Positions 51,812 to 60,621 of a DNA stretch of 64,000 nucleotides are shown in pieces. Under the pieces are notes generated by a model. That model was not told where the DNA came from, ran no database searches, and saw nothing but the letters and a program-made list of their open reading frames with translations. Every line of letters starts with the position of its first letter. Position 1 is the stretch's first letter. The DNA comes from a virus, in IMG/VR virus record IMGVR_UViG_3300021378_000010, positions 1-64,000 of that record. One strand, given 5' to 3'. Made by a program: the position numbers and the translations under genes.

Positions 51812-52429
51812 CTATAAGTCGTTTTCAATACGAACAATTTTTTGCATTCTCAAGACATCAGCTAAAACATCCCAAGCGCTGTCGTGTTCAACAAATACCT
51901 TTGCCCAATGCGCTTCGTCATCTACTGGAATAAAGCCATTCTTTTTTGGAAAATCGAGTTTAGCATCGATGTAAGTTCGAATGTCTCGCACTTTCCAATG
52001 AGGAAAATATTGCTTGAACATTTCATTTTTTCCTTCAGCAGCAAAAATACGGTCAAGGATTACTGGATCAAACGTATTTGATCGAGACCACCAGTAATCA
52101 ATTTTTCCAAAATCGTTAAGATAAGAAACAAGTTGAGTGATGAATTCCTTTACTGTAAGATCGTCTTTTCTAGGAACAATATTTTTTCGTGCATCGCTTG
52201 GCAAAGACTGCCACCACTCTACAGTATCTTTATATACCACCCAGTCGTAATTGTCAACCTGATTTTTCACTGAAAGCTTAAATTTTTTCACGAGTGATAT
52301 ATCTTCAGCCGAATAAGGTTTGTTTGAAACAAACTTTTCAGTATCTACTACGATAAATGAAAAGTCAACTACTGCGCAATTTTGTGCAGGCTGTCCGAGA
52401 GTTTCGCAGTCAATAAAACAATGCTTCAT
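51812..52429 (-). CDS. dexA: 3'-5' exonuclease DexA-like (DEDDh)
   Basis: 205 residues (T4 DexA: 227). First acidic pair in CFIDCETLG, then TVEWWQSLPSDARKNIVPRK (compare T4 STIEWWKNQSPEARKNIAPS), WWSRSNTFDPVILDRIF with the second Asp, and VEHDSAWDVLADV with the H-x4-D of DEDDh enzymes. In T4, DexA digests single-stranded DNA and trims host DNA. It overlaps the C5-methyltransferase as ATGA. Confidence 0.88.
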   Translation of the reverse strand: MKHCFIDCETLGQPAQNCAVVDFSFIVVDTEKFVSNKPYSAEDISLVKKFKLSVKNQVDNYDWVVYKDTVEWWQSLPSDARKNIVPRKDDLTVKEFITQLVSYLNDFGKIDYWWSRSNTFDPVILDRIFAAEGKNEMFKQYFPHWKVRDIRTYIDAKLDFPKKNGFIPVDDEAHWAKVFVEHDSAWDVLADVLRMQKIVRIENDL

Positions 52430-53652
52430 GTCATAAAATCCGTCAAATCTGTGTTACTTTCTTTTTCTCTGATTGCACCATTGAGATTGCTTTGAATCAT
52501 GTATGATGCACGTTCCATTGGTCGTTCTCCATTGATCGTAGCAAGTACTTCAGTCGCCATGTCTTTCGCAGTTTTGAATGGAACATTTTGACAAATATGG
52601 TTTATGTTCTTTCTTTCGTCAAGAAGTTCATAATCTTGAGGAAGACCCATAATCGTCATTGCTTCTCGAAAGTTGATATAGCGATCTTCGAGATGGTGTG
52701 TTACTACGAAAGGCATGTGTACTACAAACGCACCGATGTGATCTACTGGAATTAGCGTTCCGCGCATCATTACACCTTTACCACTTGTCAACTTTGCATG
52801 TCGACGATCGCACCGATCTGCTTCTCTATCAAGACCTTGCGATCTCATCCACTTACCGACTTGATCATAATTAATACCTTGTTCGAGCATCTCTCCTTCA
52901 ACATTATATGAAGGTCTTGTATGATCTTTTACAGAAGCAGCAAAGTCAACGTGACTCATACCACCTTTAATCTCAGTGAGATAAAAACGATAGTATGGAT
53001 CGTCTTGAGAAGGAATTTTTTTATTGATTGGCTCGACTTGAAAGTTACTCTTTACGCTTTCAAGCAGTTCACGGATAGTTGGATACTGCGTATTAAACCT
53101 GCTAAAAACTGGAACAGAATTATCAAAAGCGTCTCTACGCCAGAAGAAGTAAAATGTTCTACGACGGATCTGAGGAGAACCATGAAGAAGAGATTTAGTC
53201 ACATAAATTGTCATATTGTATCCAGCTGCATCACTAATCTGACGCAACTTGTCTCGCATAAATTTACCGACATTAGTAGCAAGTGCAGGTGCGTTTTCAC
53301 CCCAAAGAACTTTTGGACGAACGTTTTCTAAAACGTGCCGTGTAGTCTTTTCCATCCATTGGTTATTTTGATTGTGTTCTCCATAACTTTTATGATAAGA
53401 ACTAAGTCCTGCGCAAGGACATACTGAAGAAACTACGTCTACTGATTCTGTCGTAATTGGCGCATTCTCGCTATCAAGTACATGATAAGGAATGTCATAG
53501 CCGTCCTTTCTGTAATGGTTCAATAGATGCTGTTCGTTTGACGCGAATGCACCATAGCTCATAATATATTCTGGCTTTACGCCATACGCTTCATCTGAAG
53601 CAAGTAGTTCACCGCCAATAAGCGGCACAATTCCTGCATGTTTTATTGTCAT
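52426..53652 (-). CDS. DNA (cytosine-5-)-methyltransferase
   Basis: 408 residues with the C5-MTase motifs in order: I-like PLIGGELLASDEAYG, IV SSVCPCAGLSS (catalytic Cys in PC), VI GENAPAL (variant ENV), VIII QIRRRTFYFFWR, IX FREAMTIMGLPQDY and X ICQNVPFKTAKDMA. The variable region between VIII and IX is long. It makes 5-methylcytosine or protects DNA from restriction. It coexists with a dCMP hydroxymethylase that would place a C5 group before polymerisation, so either substitution is partial or this enzyme acts on host DNA. Confidence 0.88.
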   Translation of the reverse strand: MTIKHAGIVPLIGGELLASDEAYGVKPEYIMSYGAFASNEQHLLNHYRKDGYDIPYHVLDSENAPITTESVDVVSSVCPCAGLSSYHKSYGEHNQNNQWMEKTTRHVLENVRPKVLWGENAPALATNVGKFMRDKLRQISDAAGYNMTIYVTKSLLHGSPQIRRRTFYFFWRRDAFDNSVPVFSRFNTQYPTIRELLESVKSNFQVEPINKKIPSQDDPYYRFYLTEIKGGMSHVDFAASVKDHTRPSYNVEGEMLEQGINYDQVGKWMRSQGLDREADRCDRRHAKLTSGKGVMMRGTLIPVDHIGAFVVHMPFVVTHHLEDRYINFREAMTIMGLPQDYELLDERKNINHICQNVPFKTAKDMATEVLATINGERPMERASYMIQSNLNGAIREKESNTDLTDFMT

Positions 53653-53666
53653 TTTTCATCCTTTAA

Positions 53667-54692
53667 TCAAGCGAAGAAATTTTCGATGCTCATAATTTGT
53701 TTTTCAACACCCGTCCAATGCGGGTAATGTTCTCTTGAAAGGTGTATGGATCTTGGTTTTTCCATATAGGCAAAATCAAGTTCATCACGATCATTGAGTA
53801 GATAATCTGTCCATCGGATTATGCTATATTTATATTCGATGTAATCATTGAAATGATCGCGAACTTTTTTTCGCTCTGACCACGATCCCCAGAAAGGTTT
53901 TCCATCATAATAACCAGTTTTAGGAACTACACGGCTCTCGTTTTCAATTGGAAGCAGTTCATAAATCTTTGCTCCAAGTTCACGAGCTTGTTCAATATAA
54001 CGATCTGCAAGAGCTTCGGCATTTTTGATCAAATCACCTTCAAGACGGCAGAGATGATGACGAACATCAATATTGCCAAAATAAAACTCAAGTTCTTCAA
54101 CAGCATCTATGTCAACAAAAGACTTAAGACCCTGGTTGAGTGCTCCATTCAAAGTCTTGAATACAGTAGAATTGAAAGACCAACCGGGTCTATACATACA
54201 GATCGCATGACTGTCACCAATCACAAGTTTTTTTGTAGGATTGACGTGATTTACTTTTACGGCTTCACGTTCCATCCTACCCCAGTTGTCAATGTCGAGC
54301 TCATGCCAAATAGGTTCAATGTAGATATTATTTTTCTTTGCGAGTTCAAATTTACGACGGAGTAGTCGTTCATACTCAGGAAAGTCGCAATTCAAACTAT
54401 AAATTGGACCTTTATACTTTGATACCTTTACGACATTTTCTGAATATGGACAGTTTTGAAAGCCACCAAAAATATTCATTGCCGCTGGCTTTGTTCTAGA
54501 AGTTCCGTTATCTGCATGGTACATATAAACAGCATCGTACTCGTTGAGATCTTTGATTCTTCCTTCAAAATCAACTTCAGCATCATGACCAAGTTCTTTC
54601 AGCTGATTGCAGTAAATAACTGCTGGTGATGTTCTGTGCGAGTATACTAAACTCGTGAGAGTATTAGTTGGTGAAACGACTGCAATTTTCAT
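53667..54692 (-). CDS. Two-part protein with SGNH-like domain
   Basis: 341 residues. N-terminal 130 residues look like a Rossmann/GT-B half (MKIAVVSPTNTLTSLVYSHR, YDAVYMYHADNG). The C-terminal part has SGNH/GDSL-like blocks: VIGDSHAICM (block I, Ser), FGNIDVRHHLC (blocks III-like) and SIHLSREHYPHW with the distal His. The combination could be a sugar- or phosphate-transferring or deacylating enzyme. It lies between the C5-methyltransferase and the base-modification-like gene. Assignment is tentative. Confidence 0.5.
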   Translation of the reverse strand: MKIAVVSPTNTLTSLVYSHRTSPAVIYCNQLKELGHDAEVDFEGRIKDLNEYDAVYMYHADNGTSRTKPAAMNIFGGFQNCPYSENVVKVSKYKGPIYSLNCDFPEYERLLRRKFELAKKNNIYIEPIWHELDIDNWGRMEREAVKVNHVNPTKKLVIGDSHAICMYRPGWSFNSTVFKTLNGALNQGLKSFVDIDAVEELEFYFGNIDVRHHLCRLEGDLIKNAEALADRYIEQARELGAKIYELLPIENESRVVPKTGYYDGKPFWGSWSERKKVRDHFNDYIEYKYSIIRWTDYLLNDRDELDFAYMEKPRSIHLSREHYPHWTGVEKQIMSIENFFA

Positions 54693-54704
54693 AATATAAA
54701 TCTC

Positions 54705-55796
54705 CTAGCAAAAAAAGCTGTCAACCGTAGTGCAGCTGAGTCTTGACTCAAGGTCAAGAGCAATTTTATCAAAAGCATCAAACGTAAGAGGCAAAATGCG
54801 TTTTTCTTGAAGCTTTGGTGTATCTTTGATACCAAGAAAACAGTTGAACTGGCAAAATGTAATTTCTGCGCCAAAGGTAGTCATATGGCCATTACGTTCA
54901 AGGTTTTCTGAGTAAAATTTTCTTGCAGTATCATCAGGAAACTCAAAAAAATCATATTGATGACTACGAACTGACATTACGATCTTTTCCATAATATCAT
55001 TTTTATTTAGCTTAACGTTTGGAAATACGAAAGCCATACCACGATGGGCGCCAGGACCGACCAGACAATAGTCATCATCTTCATCAATATTTGGAAGATC
55101 TTCGCACCGAGAAAAGTTACAAGGTGGATGGTAAGAAAAATAAGGTCCAATACCGCGATGAGTTTTTAGCCATTCGCAGACATCGCCAAGAGAGTTTTTA
55201 GGATCTTGTACGACATCGCTCATTCCTAGCTTATCAAGTTGATCCATCCAACGAATCATATGCGATAGTTTGAATTGAACTGTAGGATCATCTTCTTCTT
55301 CACGAACAAAGTTTCGAGCCGCGGTCTGAAGCGAAGTCTGAAGCTGAGTAGCACCCCAAACCTTAAGCTTGCGAATATTATCGTCTAGGTTTCTGTTTAC
55401 AGTTTGATAATAATCACCTTTGAGTCGATATTCATCGAAGTCAATAATCTTAGAATAATCTGCAGTATCTGAAGCTACAAGAGTAAGCGTAGGCATGCCA
55501 ACAAATTTTACCGCCATTGCATTTAGAATTTTGTTACGCATTGAGGTATCTTGACCAAAGACATGATTCTCTAGCCAAAATACCTCAGCGTGTTTAGAAC
55601 GGTTTGGATTCCAATACGAAACTTCTTGACGCATCGCAGATCCAAATTCAGGATCAATCTCATATTCTTCAATCCTGCCGGTTTCACGGAGAGTTTCACG
55701 CTTGAAGAAATCCAAGACCCATTTATTGAAATATTTGAATGCATCTGGATCAGCAATAGACTTGAGTTCGTCTACAGTAAAGATTTCTTTTTTCAT
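54705..55796 (-). CDS. Relative of thymine-hypermodification enzymes (HMUDK_hel / aGPT-PPlase-like)
   Basis: 363 residues, mostly helical. The C-terminal half contains LKTHRGIGPYFSYHPPCNFS, CLVGPGAHRGMAFVFPN and DYDFFEFPD-like segments; the GIGP...GPGAxRG pair recalls the helical family described with 5-hmdU DNA kinases and alpha-glutamyl/putrescinyl thymine pyrophosphorylases. The N-terminal half has RNKILNAMAVKFVGMP and QTAARNFVREEEDD. In those systems the enzyme replaces a hydroxymethyl or pyrophosphoryl group on a base. Here the base would be hydroxymethylcytosine or thymine; this is an inference and the family call is from memory. Confidence 0.45.
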   Translation of the reverse strand: MKKEIFTVDELKSIADPDAFKYFNKWVLDFFKRETLRETGRIEEYEIDPEFGSAMRQEVSYWNPNRSKHAEVFWLENHVFGQDTSMRNKILNAMAVKFVGMPTLTLVASDTADYSKIIDFDEYRLKGDYYQTVNRNLDDNIRKLKVWGATQLQTSLQTAARNFVREEEDDPTVQFKLSHMIRWMDQLDKLGMSDVVQDPKNSLGDVCEWLKTHRGIGPYFSYHPPCNFSRCEDLPNIDEDDDYCLVGPGAHRGMAFVFPNVKLNKNDIMEKIVMSVRSHQYDFFEFPDDTARKFYSENLERNGHMTTFGAEITFCQFNCFLGIKDTPKLQEKRILPLTFDAFDKIALDLESRLSCTTVDSFFC

Positions 55797-55799
55797 ATT

Positions 55800-56183
55800 T
55801 TATTTCTCCGTTAAGTCATGTTGTAGCATGACTATATTTATGCTAGGCATAATCTTCCGAATTTCTTCTGCTTGAATAGGATCATCTTCAAAGTGAATAC
55901 CAAAACGATATCCCATTTCTTCAAGATAAAACAGTGTACGACCTTTATGCTGCCCAGATGATTTACGAGTTTTTTCGTCAAATTTCAGTGGGTTCATGTA
56001 TACTGTATTATAGATTCCACGATTTGTCAACATATTTTTTGTAACTTCGCCTTCATCATCACGAGAACGTCCAGTAATGATTACGTCGTCGGGCCCGGGA
56101 AAGACGCCCGTAAAGGCGTCTCCCATGTAAATAACTCCATCAATATCAAAAGAATTGATAACTTTGTTAGGAATATCATTCAT
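55800..56183 (-). CDS. HAD-superfamily phosphatase-like
   Basis: 127 residues from the ATG of MNDIPNKVINSFDIDGVIYM, which overlaps the end of the inositol synthase by 8 bases. HAD motif I DIDG (Asp13, Asp15), motif II VIITGRSRDD, a Lys-rich segment KTRKSSGQHKGRTLFYL and motif IV HFEDDP are present. It could be an inositol-phosphate or sugar-phosphate phosphatase given its coupling to MIPS, or a 3'-phosphatase. Small size suggests no cap domain. Confidence 0.75.
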   Translation of the reverse strand: MNDIPNKVINSFDIDGVIYMGDAFTGVFPGPDDVIITGRSRDDEGEVTKNMLTNRGIYNTVYMNPLKFDEKTRKSSGQHKGRTLFYLEEMGYRFGIHFEDDPIQAEEIRKIMPSINIVMLQHDLTEK

Positions 56184-57471
56184 AGTCTGTCTTCCCATCT
56201 TGGTATGTGTAAGGAAGATTTTTTGCAATTGGCTTTTCAGCAGCAAGCTGTGGTCGGGTCATTGAAGTAAGTTCACGGCGAGCAAGCGCATCGCATTCAA
56301 ACTTTGCATCAGATGAAGAAAGTTGTACAGGCGGCGTCTTCTGCGTATACGCGCTAGGCCCACGAAGAATTCCAACAATACCCATTTCAGAAGCTACTCG
56401 ACAGAAGCGAACGGCAGAAATAACTACACCACTCGAGTTTGGCGAGTCCTGGCAAGAAAGTCGAGCTTGAAGTGTATAACGAGCACCACCAAAGCCAAAC
56501 GCTACGATGTCAAGATCTGCAATTTTATTATCAGAACCAACATACGTTCCACCAGGCTTCTGAAGAACTGTCAACGAAGGACCTGCATAAAGTGTGTCAC
56601 CAGCATAGCTTACACCACGAACGGTATTTTGACCCTTGAGAACGTTTTCCTTTGAAATATGTTTATTATGAAGACGTTCTTTTTCAGCCATATTGATGAA
56701 GTCAGTATTTGAAGTAACACCAGAACGAATATGTTCTTTACCCTGAGTAGCACCACCGATGCGATTTGTTTGAGTATGATATGTTACATGCAGGCCGCCG
56801 TCAATCATCGCACCTTGTAGAACTTCAGACAAGCGGGATGCACCCCAAGCAGATCGCATATCAGAACCAACAAAAGTAAGACCAGCATCGATAAAGCGCT
56901 GCTCAATTTTCTGAGTTTCTTTAGTATCAATAATTGTTGGAATACAGTTTACGAAGTGTACTCCAGCTTTCAAAGCAACATCGATATAGAAACGAGTTGC
57001 TTTTTCAGAACCAACAGGAAGATAATTGACAAGGACTTCAACTCCGGTCTTTTTTACCAATTCAACAATATCATCAAATGATTTTGCAGCTTCAGCACCA
57101 GTTCTGAACGAAACTTCTTCAGGATAGTATTCCATCCATTCTGCAACACCATCGAGTGTCGGGCTAGAGTAAACCATTGCGCCCTTCGTAACTGCGCCTG
57201 GAGAATTACCACCAGTTTCAAGAATCTCCGCAACGTGATCCATAGCACAGTTTGGTGAAGCACGAAGAGCTTCTACAAGAGGCTTGTTAACCTTACGGCG
57301 ATCTACATCAAATCCAATGACGAACTCGACGTCACCCGAAACATATCCGCCAATTTCTGGATACATCAGGCCAACTTTATCATTCGGGTTTTCATTATAG
57401 TATTGCACACCCTCTACGATAGATTTAGCGCAGTTACCCACACCAATAATACCAATTTTGATCTTTTTCAT
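56176..57471 (-). CDS. ino1: myo-Inositol-1-phosphate synthase
   Basis: 431 residues. N-terminal GIIGVGNCAKSIVEGVQYYN is the NAD-binding MIPS signature (compare GVGNCASSLVQGVEYY of actinobacterial enzymes), followed by DVEFVIGFDVDRRKVNKPLV, LVNYLPVGSEKATRFYID, the catalytic segment HFVNCIPT, FVGSDMRSAWGASRLSEVLQ and KIADLDIVAFGFG. The enzyme converts glucose-6-phosphate to inositol-3-phosphate using NAD+. Phage-encoded inositol synthase is uncommon. A structured leader of about 110 bases behind a late promoter box precedes it. Confidence 0.92.
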   Translation of the reverse strand: MKKIKIGIIGVGNCAKSIVEGVQYYNENPNDKVGLMYPEIGGYVSGDVEFVIGFDVDRRKVNKPLVEALRASPNCAMDHVAEILETGGNSPGAVTKGAMVYSSPTLDGVAEWMEYYPEEVSFRTGAEAAKSFDDIVELVKKTGVEVLVNYLPVGSEKATRFYIDVALKAGVHFVNCIPTIIDTKETQKIEQRFIDAGLTFVGSDMRSAWGASRLSEVLQGAMIDGGLHVTYHTQTNRIGGATQGKEHIRSGVTSNTDFINMAEKERLHNKHISKENVLKGQNTVRGVSYAGDTLYAGPSLTVLQKPGGTYVGSDNKIADLDIVAFGFGGARYTLQARLSCQDSPNSSGVVISAVRFCRVASEMGIVGILRGPSAYTQKTPPVQLSSSDAKFECDALARRELTSMTRPQLAAEKPIAKNLPYTYQDGKTDYE

Positions 57472-57581
57472 TTGATTTTCCTTTTCTGTTATATCAGTTT
57501 AACGACTATATTTGGCCGGAAGGTCCGGGGTAGGTCGAGTGCAATCCAGCACTAAGGTTACCATCAGTCTAGATGGTGTTG
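57472..57581 (-). promoter_or_regulatory. Structured 5' leader of the inositol synthase gene
   Basis: On the minus strand three hairpins follow the promoter: ACCATC-(6)-GATGGT, AGTGC-(6)-GCACT and CCGGA-(3)-TCCGG (plus-strand 57560-57577, 57538-57553, 57516-57528), then AAAAGGAAAATCAA before the ATG. No gene fits here. It could be an mRNA stability or regulatory element. I recognise no known riboswitch. Confidence 0.55.
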
Positions 57582-57589
57582 TATTTATA
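57582..57589 (-). promoter_or_regulatory. T4-type late promoter box TATAAATA
   Basis: Exact TATAAATA on the minus strand, ending just before the glycosyltransferase stop and 110 bases before the inositol synthase ATG, the longest such distance in the window. Confidence 0.6.
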
Positions 57590-57596
57590 GCCGAAC

Positions 57597-58682
57597 TCAA
57601 GCAAACATATCAAAAATTGTAGTTTCTTTGGTATTTTTTTGTCTGTCAATTGTTTGCTCAAACATATTCTGCAAAGACTTAATCCAATTTTCTTTTGAGT
57701 GCTTTTGTTTTGTGAGTTCAGATATTGCTATACGTTCATTATAATCCAAAGCCAGTAATTTGTCAACAACTTCTTTAAATGCAGCAGGACGAATATTTGA
57801 ACGAACTTTTGCAAGATGTTCTGGTTTTGCTGGAATACATTCAGAAGCGTGAGTATCTTTCGTATCAGTTGCTAATACTACAGGAACGCCTCGTGCAAGT
57901 GCTTCCAAAGCGGTAATACCCCAAGTTTCTGCAGGACATGTCGAAAAATAAACACGAGAACGAGCAAGCTTTTCCATGACATCTTTATGAGGAAGATTTT
58001 CAATTGTGTCCTGTGGATGTTTCCAGTGTTGATTAATATTGTAGTAATGTTTATTGGTAGCATCAACAAGGTTACTTGTTGTAGTCAGAATCAAACTGTG
58101 ATAGTTGTTTGAATGAGATAACTTGTGGTTCATATAAGGATTTTTGATTCTATTCATTCGTGCAATAGTCGTGATGTCATATTCCAGATCTTTGTATACT
58201 GGTTCATCACCATTACAAAACGCAGCGTTGATAAATCCGCCATTTAAATTAAGAGGGCATTCGTTGATACGCTGCGAAAGCTTATCCATGCCTTGAAATT
58301 GCCATGGGCTTACCATTGCAAGAGTACCACCCGTATCAATAAATTCTTTCATTTTTTCAATATGAAGAACTTTGCTAATTCCACCGGCAGCGGTATGACT
58401 AACCCATAAAATGGGAATGTTAAATACTTTTCGTATATTTCCAATTAGCGTATTACTATCGAAGTTTACCATCAGTACATCAGGATCATGCTGAATGATA
58501 GCTTGAGAAAGTTTTGTAGTTGTTCTACGCTTTTTGCGATCTTCTTCATTATAATAAAATGGAATCACTTCGCCAGGAAAATTCTGATAGATCAGTTGAA
58601 TAAAACGCTCAATGCCACCAGAAACGTGTGGACTGTCAAGATCATGCTCGTCAGTCATAAAAAATGGAATTAGTACTTTCAT
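57597..58682 (-). CDS. GT4-family (GT-B) glycosyltransferase
   Basis: 361 residues. HVSGGIERFIQLIYQNFPGE at the N-terminus (GG-x-E/R), VLMVNFDSNTLIG, ILWVSHTAAGGISKVLH, and the donor-binding segment FSTCPAETWGITALEALARG with the E-x7-E pattern place it in GT4. Neighbouring inositol synthase makes a MshA-like inositol-phosphate acceptor conceivable; alternatively it glycosylates hydroxymethylcytosine. It overlaps the adenine methyltransferase start by 4 bases at its own 5' end. Confidence 0.75.
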   Translation of the reverse strand: MKVLIPFFMTDEHDLDSPHVSGGIERFIQLIYQNFPGEVIPFYYNEEDRKKRRTTTKLSQAIIQHDPDVLMVNFDSNTLIGNIRKVFNIPILWVSHTAAGGISKVLHIEKMKEFIDTGGTLAMVSPWQFQGMDKLSQRINECPLNLNGGFINAAFCNGDEPVYKDLEYDITTIARMNRIKNPYMNHKLSHSNNYHSLILTTTSNLVDATNKHYYNINQHWKHPQDTIENLPHKDVMEKLARSRVYFSTCPAETWGITALEALARGVPVVLATDTKDTHASECIPAKPEHLAKVRSNIRPAAFKEVVDKLLALDYNERIAISELTKQKHSKENWIKSLQNMFEQTIDRQKNTKETTIFDMFA

Positions 58683-59326
58683 ATTTTTACCTCATAATGT
58701 AACCGCCAATCTTCATATTCCTCGTCAAGAGTAACCCATTGGCATTTTGTATTTGTATGATTTGCTTCTTTGTTCCAAACTATCCAGCAATAAGCAATCA
58801 TGCCACCAATTTGGTCATTCTTATTTATGGGTTCTATATGATCGGCACTAAATTTTACTCTGTCTGACATGAATATTATATCACTTGGAGGGTTATTTGT
58901 AAACAATTTTTTTCTCTTTTTTCCTTCGAGAAAAGTAATACGAACAAACATTGCAACAAAATCATATTCATTGACAGCTTTTTCTGCTATTTTTCGAGGA
59001 AGATCTTGATGATATGGCGGATTTGTTACCAGGCCTTTTGCGTCAGAAGGTTTCTGAAGACTCATAAAGTCTGTATCAACAGTTATTGCGCATAGGCTAT
59101 TATCATACTCGTGAAGATCATAAGAACGAACATCATAACCGTGACGAAGCAGCTCAATAGATATGTTACCACGTCCAGCACAAGGCTCAACGATAACATG
59201 AGGTAGATTGACATATTTTTGTAAAACATAAGTTGCGAGTGGTGGTGTTGGATAAAAATCATTTTTTCTGCGGTTTGTATCTGTTTTTTTTACACCAACG
59301 TAAATATCTTTGAGATTATTGGCCAT
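58679..59326 (-). CDS. N6-adenine DNA methyltransferase-like
   Basis: 216 residues. Motif I VIVEPCAGRGNISIELL and motif IV TNPPYHQDLP are clear; FYPTPPLATYVLQKYV ahead is typical of this kind of phage MTase. The length is short, so target recognition is probably minimal. ATG chosen at MANNLKDIYVG, overlapping the UDP-sugar dehydrogenase stop; a GTG eight codons upstream is the alternative. It may protect phage DNA from host nucleases or act on nascent DNA. Confidence 0.8.
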   Translation of the reverse strand: MANNLKDIYVGVKKTDTNRRKNDFYPTPPLATYVLQKYVNLPHVIVEPCAGRGNISIELLRHGYDVRSYDLHEYDNSLCAITVDTDFMSLQKPSDAKGLVTNPPYHQDLPRKIAEKAVNEYDFVAMFVRITFLEGKKRKKLFTNNPPSDIIFMSDRVKFSADHIEPINKNDQIGGMIAYCWIVWNKEANHTNTKCQWVTLDEEYEDWRLHYEVKI

Positions 59327-60152
59327 ATCTAATATTTTGTTCCTTTTCACGATCGTCTAGTTTATACTCAGATCTATAACGAGAGTTAACGCTAATAACT
59401 TCTTCAAGTACAGAAAGATATACACCATTGAGTTTTGAAAAGGCAGAAATCGCGGCAGTATCCTTTGGAAAACAGCTTCCTCCAAAACCTCTTTTTCCGT
59501 CGGGTCCTGGAACCTTTGTGTGAGAATGTCCAATACGATCATCTTCTCCTATGGATCTAGAAACAACATTATATCGAGCATCGAGTGATTCTGTAAGTTC
59601 TTTCCATTGATTAAACCAAACAACTTTCATTGCAAGAAATGAATTGATCCCATATTTTACAAGACTTGCCTCAACTGGTGTCATGTAATGAAATGGTGCA
59701 GGATTGCAGTTTGAATTATACGTGTAAAGATCTTTTACCTTTTCTATGCGATGGATGTCTCCGCCAAGTACATGAAAATCTGGTTTCAAAAAATCTTCTA
59801 ACGCGTTTCTTTCTGTGAGAAATTCTGGGTTGTATACAAAATGATTATTATAACAAATTTCTTCTATTACGTCTGGTGTAATAGTCGACTTTACGATGAT
59901 TGTTGCATCTATATCACTCAGTTGATCCACAACAGTAGTTATGATATTTTTGTTTATCGAACCATCGTCATTCATCGGTGTTGGCACGCAAACAAATACA
60001 AACTCTGGATTAAAAGAAATCATTTCATCTATATCATGATGGCCCTTATAAGGATCTACAATCATAATGTCGTTGGTTTTGTTACGAAACCCAAATTCTA
60101 CAGCGTTTCCAACAAAGCCATAGCCTATAATTGCTATTTTTGTTTTATTCAT
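59316..60152 (-). CDS. UDP-glucose/GDP-mannose dehydrogenase family, short form
   Basis: 278 residues from ATG MNKTKIAIIGYGFVGNAVEF (NAD-binding GxGxxG). Central segments STITPDVIEE, YNPEFLTERNALEDFLKPD and the catalytic Cys227 in RGFGGSCFPKD are intact. Typical enzymes are about 390-450 residues; the C-terminal UDP-binding domain is missing because the protein stops about 50 residues after the catalytic Cys. It may be a compact phage version or need a partner. The product would be a UDP-uronic acid. Overlaps dCMP deaminase by 8 bases. Confidence 0.82.
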   Translation of the reverse strand: MNKTKIAIIGYGFVGNAVEFGFRNKTNDIMIVDPYKGHHDIDEMISFNPEFVFVCVPTPMNDDGSINKNIITTVVDQLSDIDATIIVKSTITPDVIEEICYNNHFVYNPEFLTERNALEDFLKPDFHVLGGDIHRIEKVKDLYTYNSNCNPAPFHYMTPVEASLVKYGINSFLAMKVVWFNQWKELTESLDARYNVVSRSIGEDDRIGHSHTKVPGPDGKRGFGGSCFPKDTAAISAFSKLNGVYLSVLEEVISVNSRYRSEYKLDDREKEQNIRYGQ

Positions 60153-60621
60153 TTTCAAAGGCCCAGTGACGTTCGTTCATGTAAGTAAGCAATACGCCAG
60201 TTTCCTGATACATCGGCTTTGAAAGGTCGTTCCACTGAGTCTGCCACTTCTCAGGAGCATGCTCAGGATGCGTGATCACGACTCGTTTGATACCGGATTG
60301 GACAACATTCTTTGTACACTCAGCACAGACCGGTAGACCCCAAACATAAATCGTCGCATCCTTGACTGATACACCACTGTAGAGCGCATTCATCAATGCG
60401 TTCATCTCACCATGAACGATCAATGGATATTTCTGTTCACGATCGTTAAGACGCTCATCTGTATCTTCAATACCGCGAGGAAACCCGTTGTAGCCAGTCG
60501 CGAGGATGCGACGCTCATCATTTACAATCACTGCTCCGATGCGCGTGCTCGGATCCTTACTCCAGGTCGAGATCTCACGAGCAAGTTTCATAAAGCGGTT
60601 GTCCCACTTGGAGTTAATCAT
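60145..60621 (-). CDS. dCMP deaminase
   Basis: 158 residues. STWSKDPSTRIGAVIVND, GYNGFPRGIED, zinc/catalytic site VHGEMNAL (His70, Glu72) and GLPVCAECT (Cys99, Cys102) are the complete deaminase set. It makes dUMP from dCMP for thymidylate synthesis. T4 has the same enzyme (gene cd). It is richer in GC than its neighbours (53% in one sampled line) and overlaps the hydroxymethylase by 8 bases. Confidence 0.92.
   Translation of the reverse strand: MINSKWDNRFMKLAREISTWSKDPSTRIGAVIVNDERRILATGYNGFPRGIEDTDERLNDREQKYPLIVHGEMNALMNALYSGVSVKDATIYVWGLPVCAECTKNVVQSGIKRVVITHPEHAPEKWQTQWNDLSKPMYQETGVLLTYMNERHWAFENE

Noticed and set aside
57516-57577. Known riboswitch in the ino1 leader
   Set aside because: Three hairpins are present but I recognise no conserved riboswitch core.
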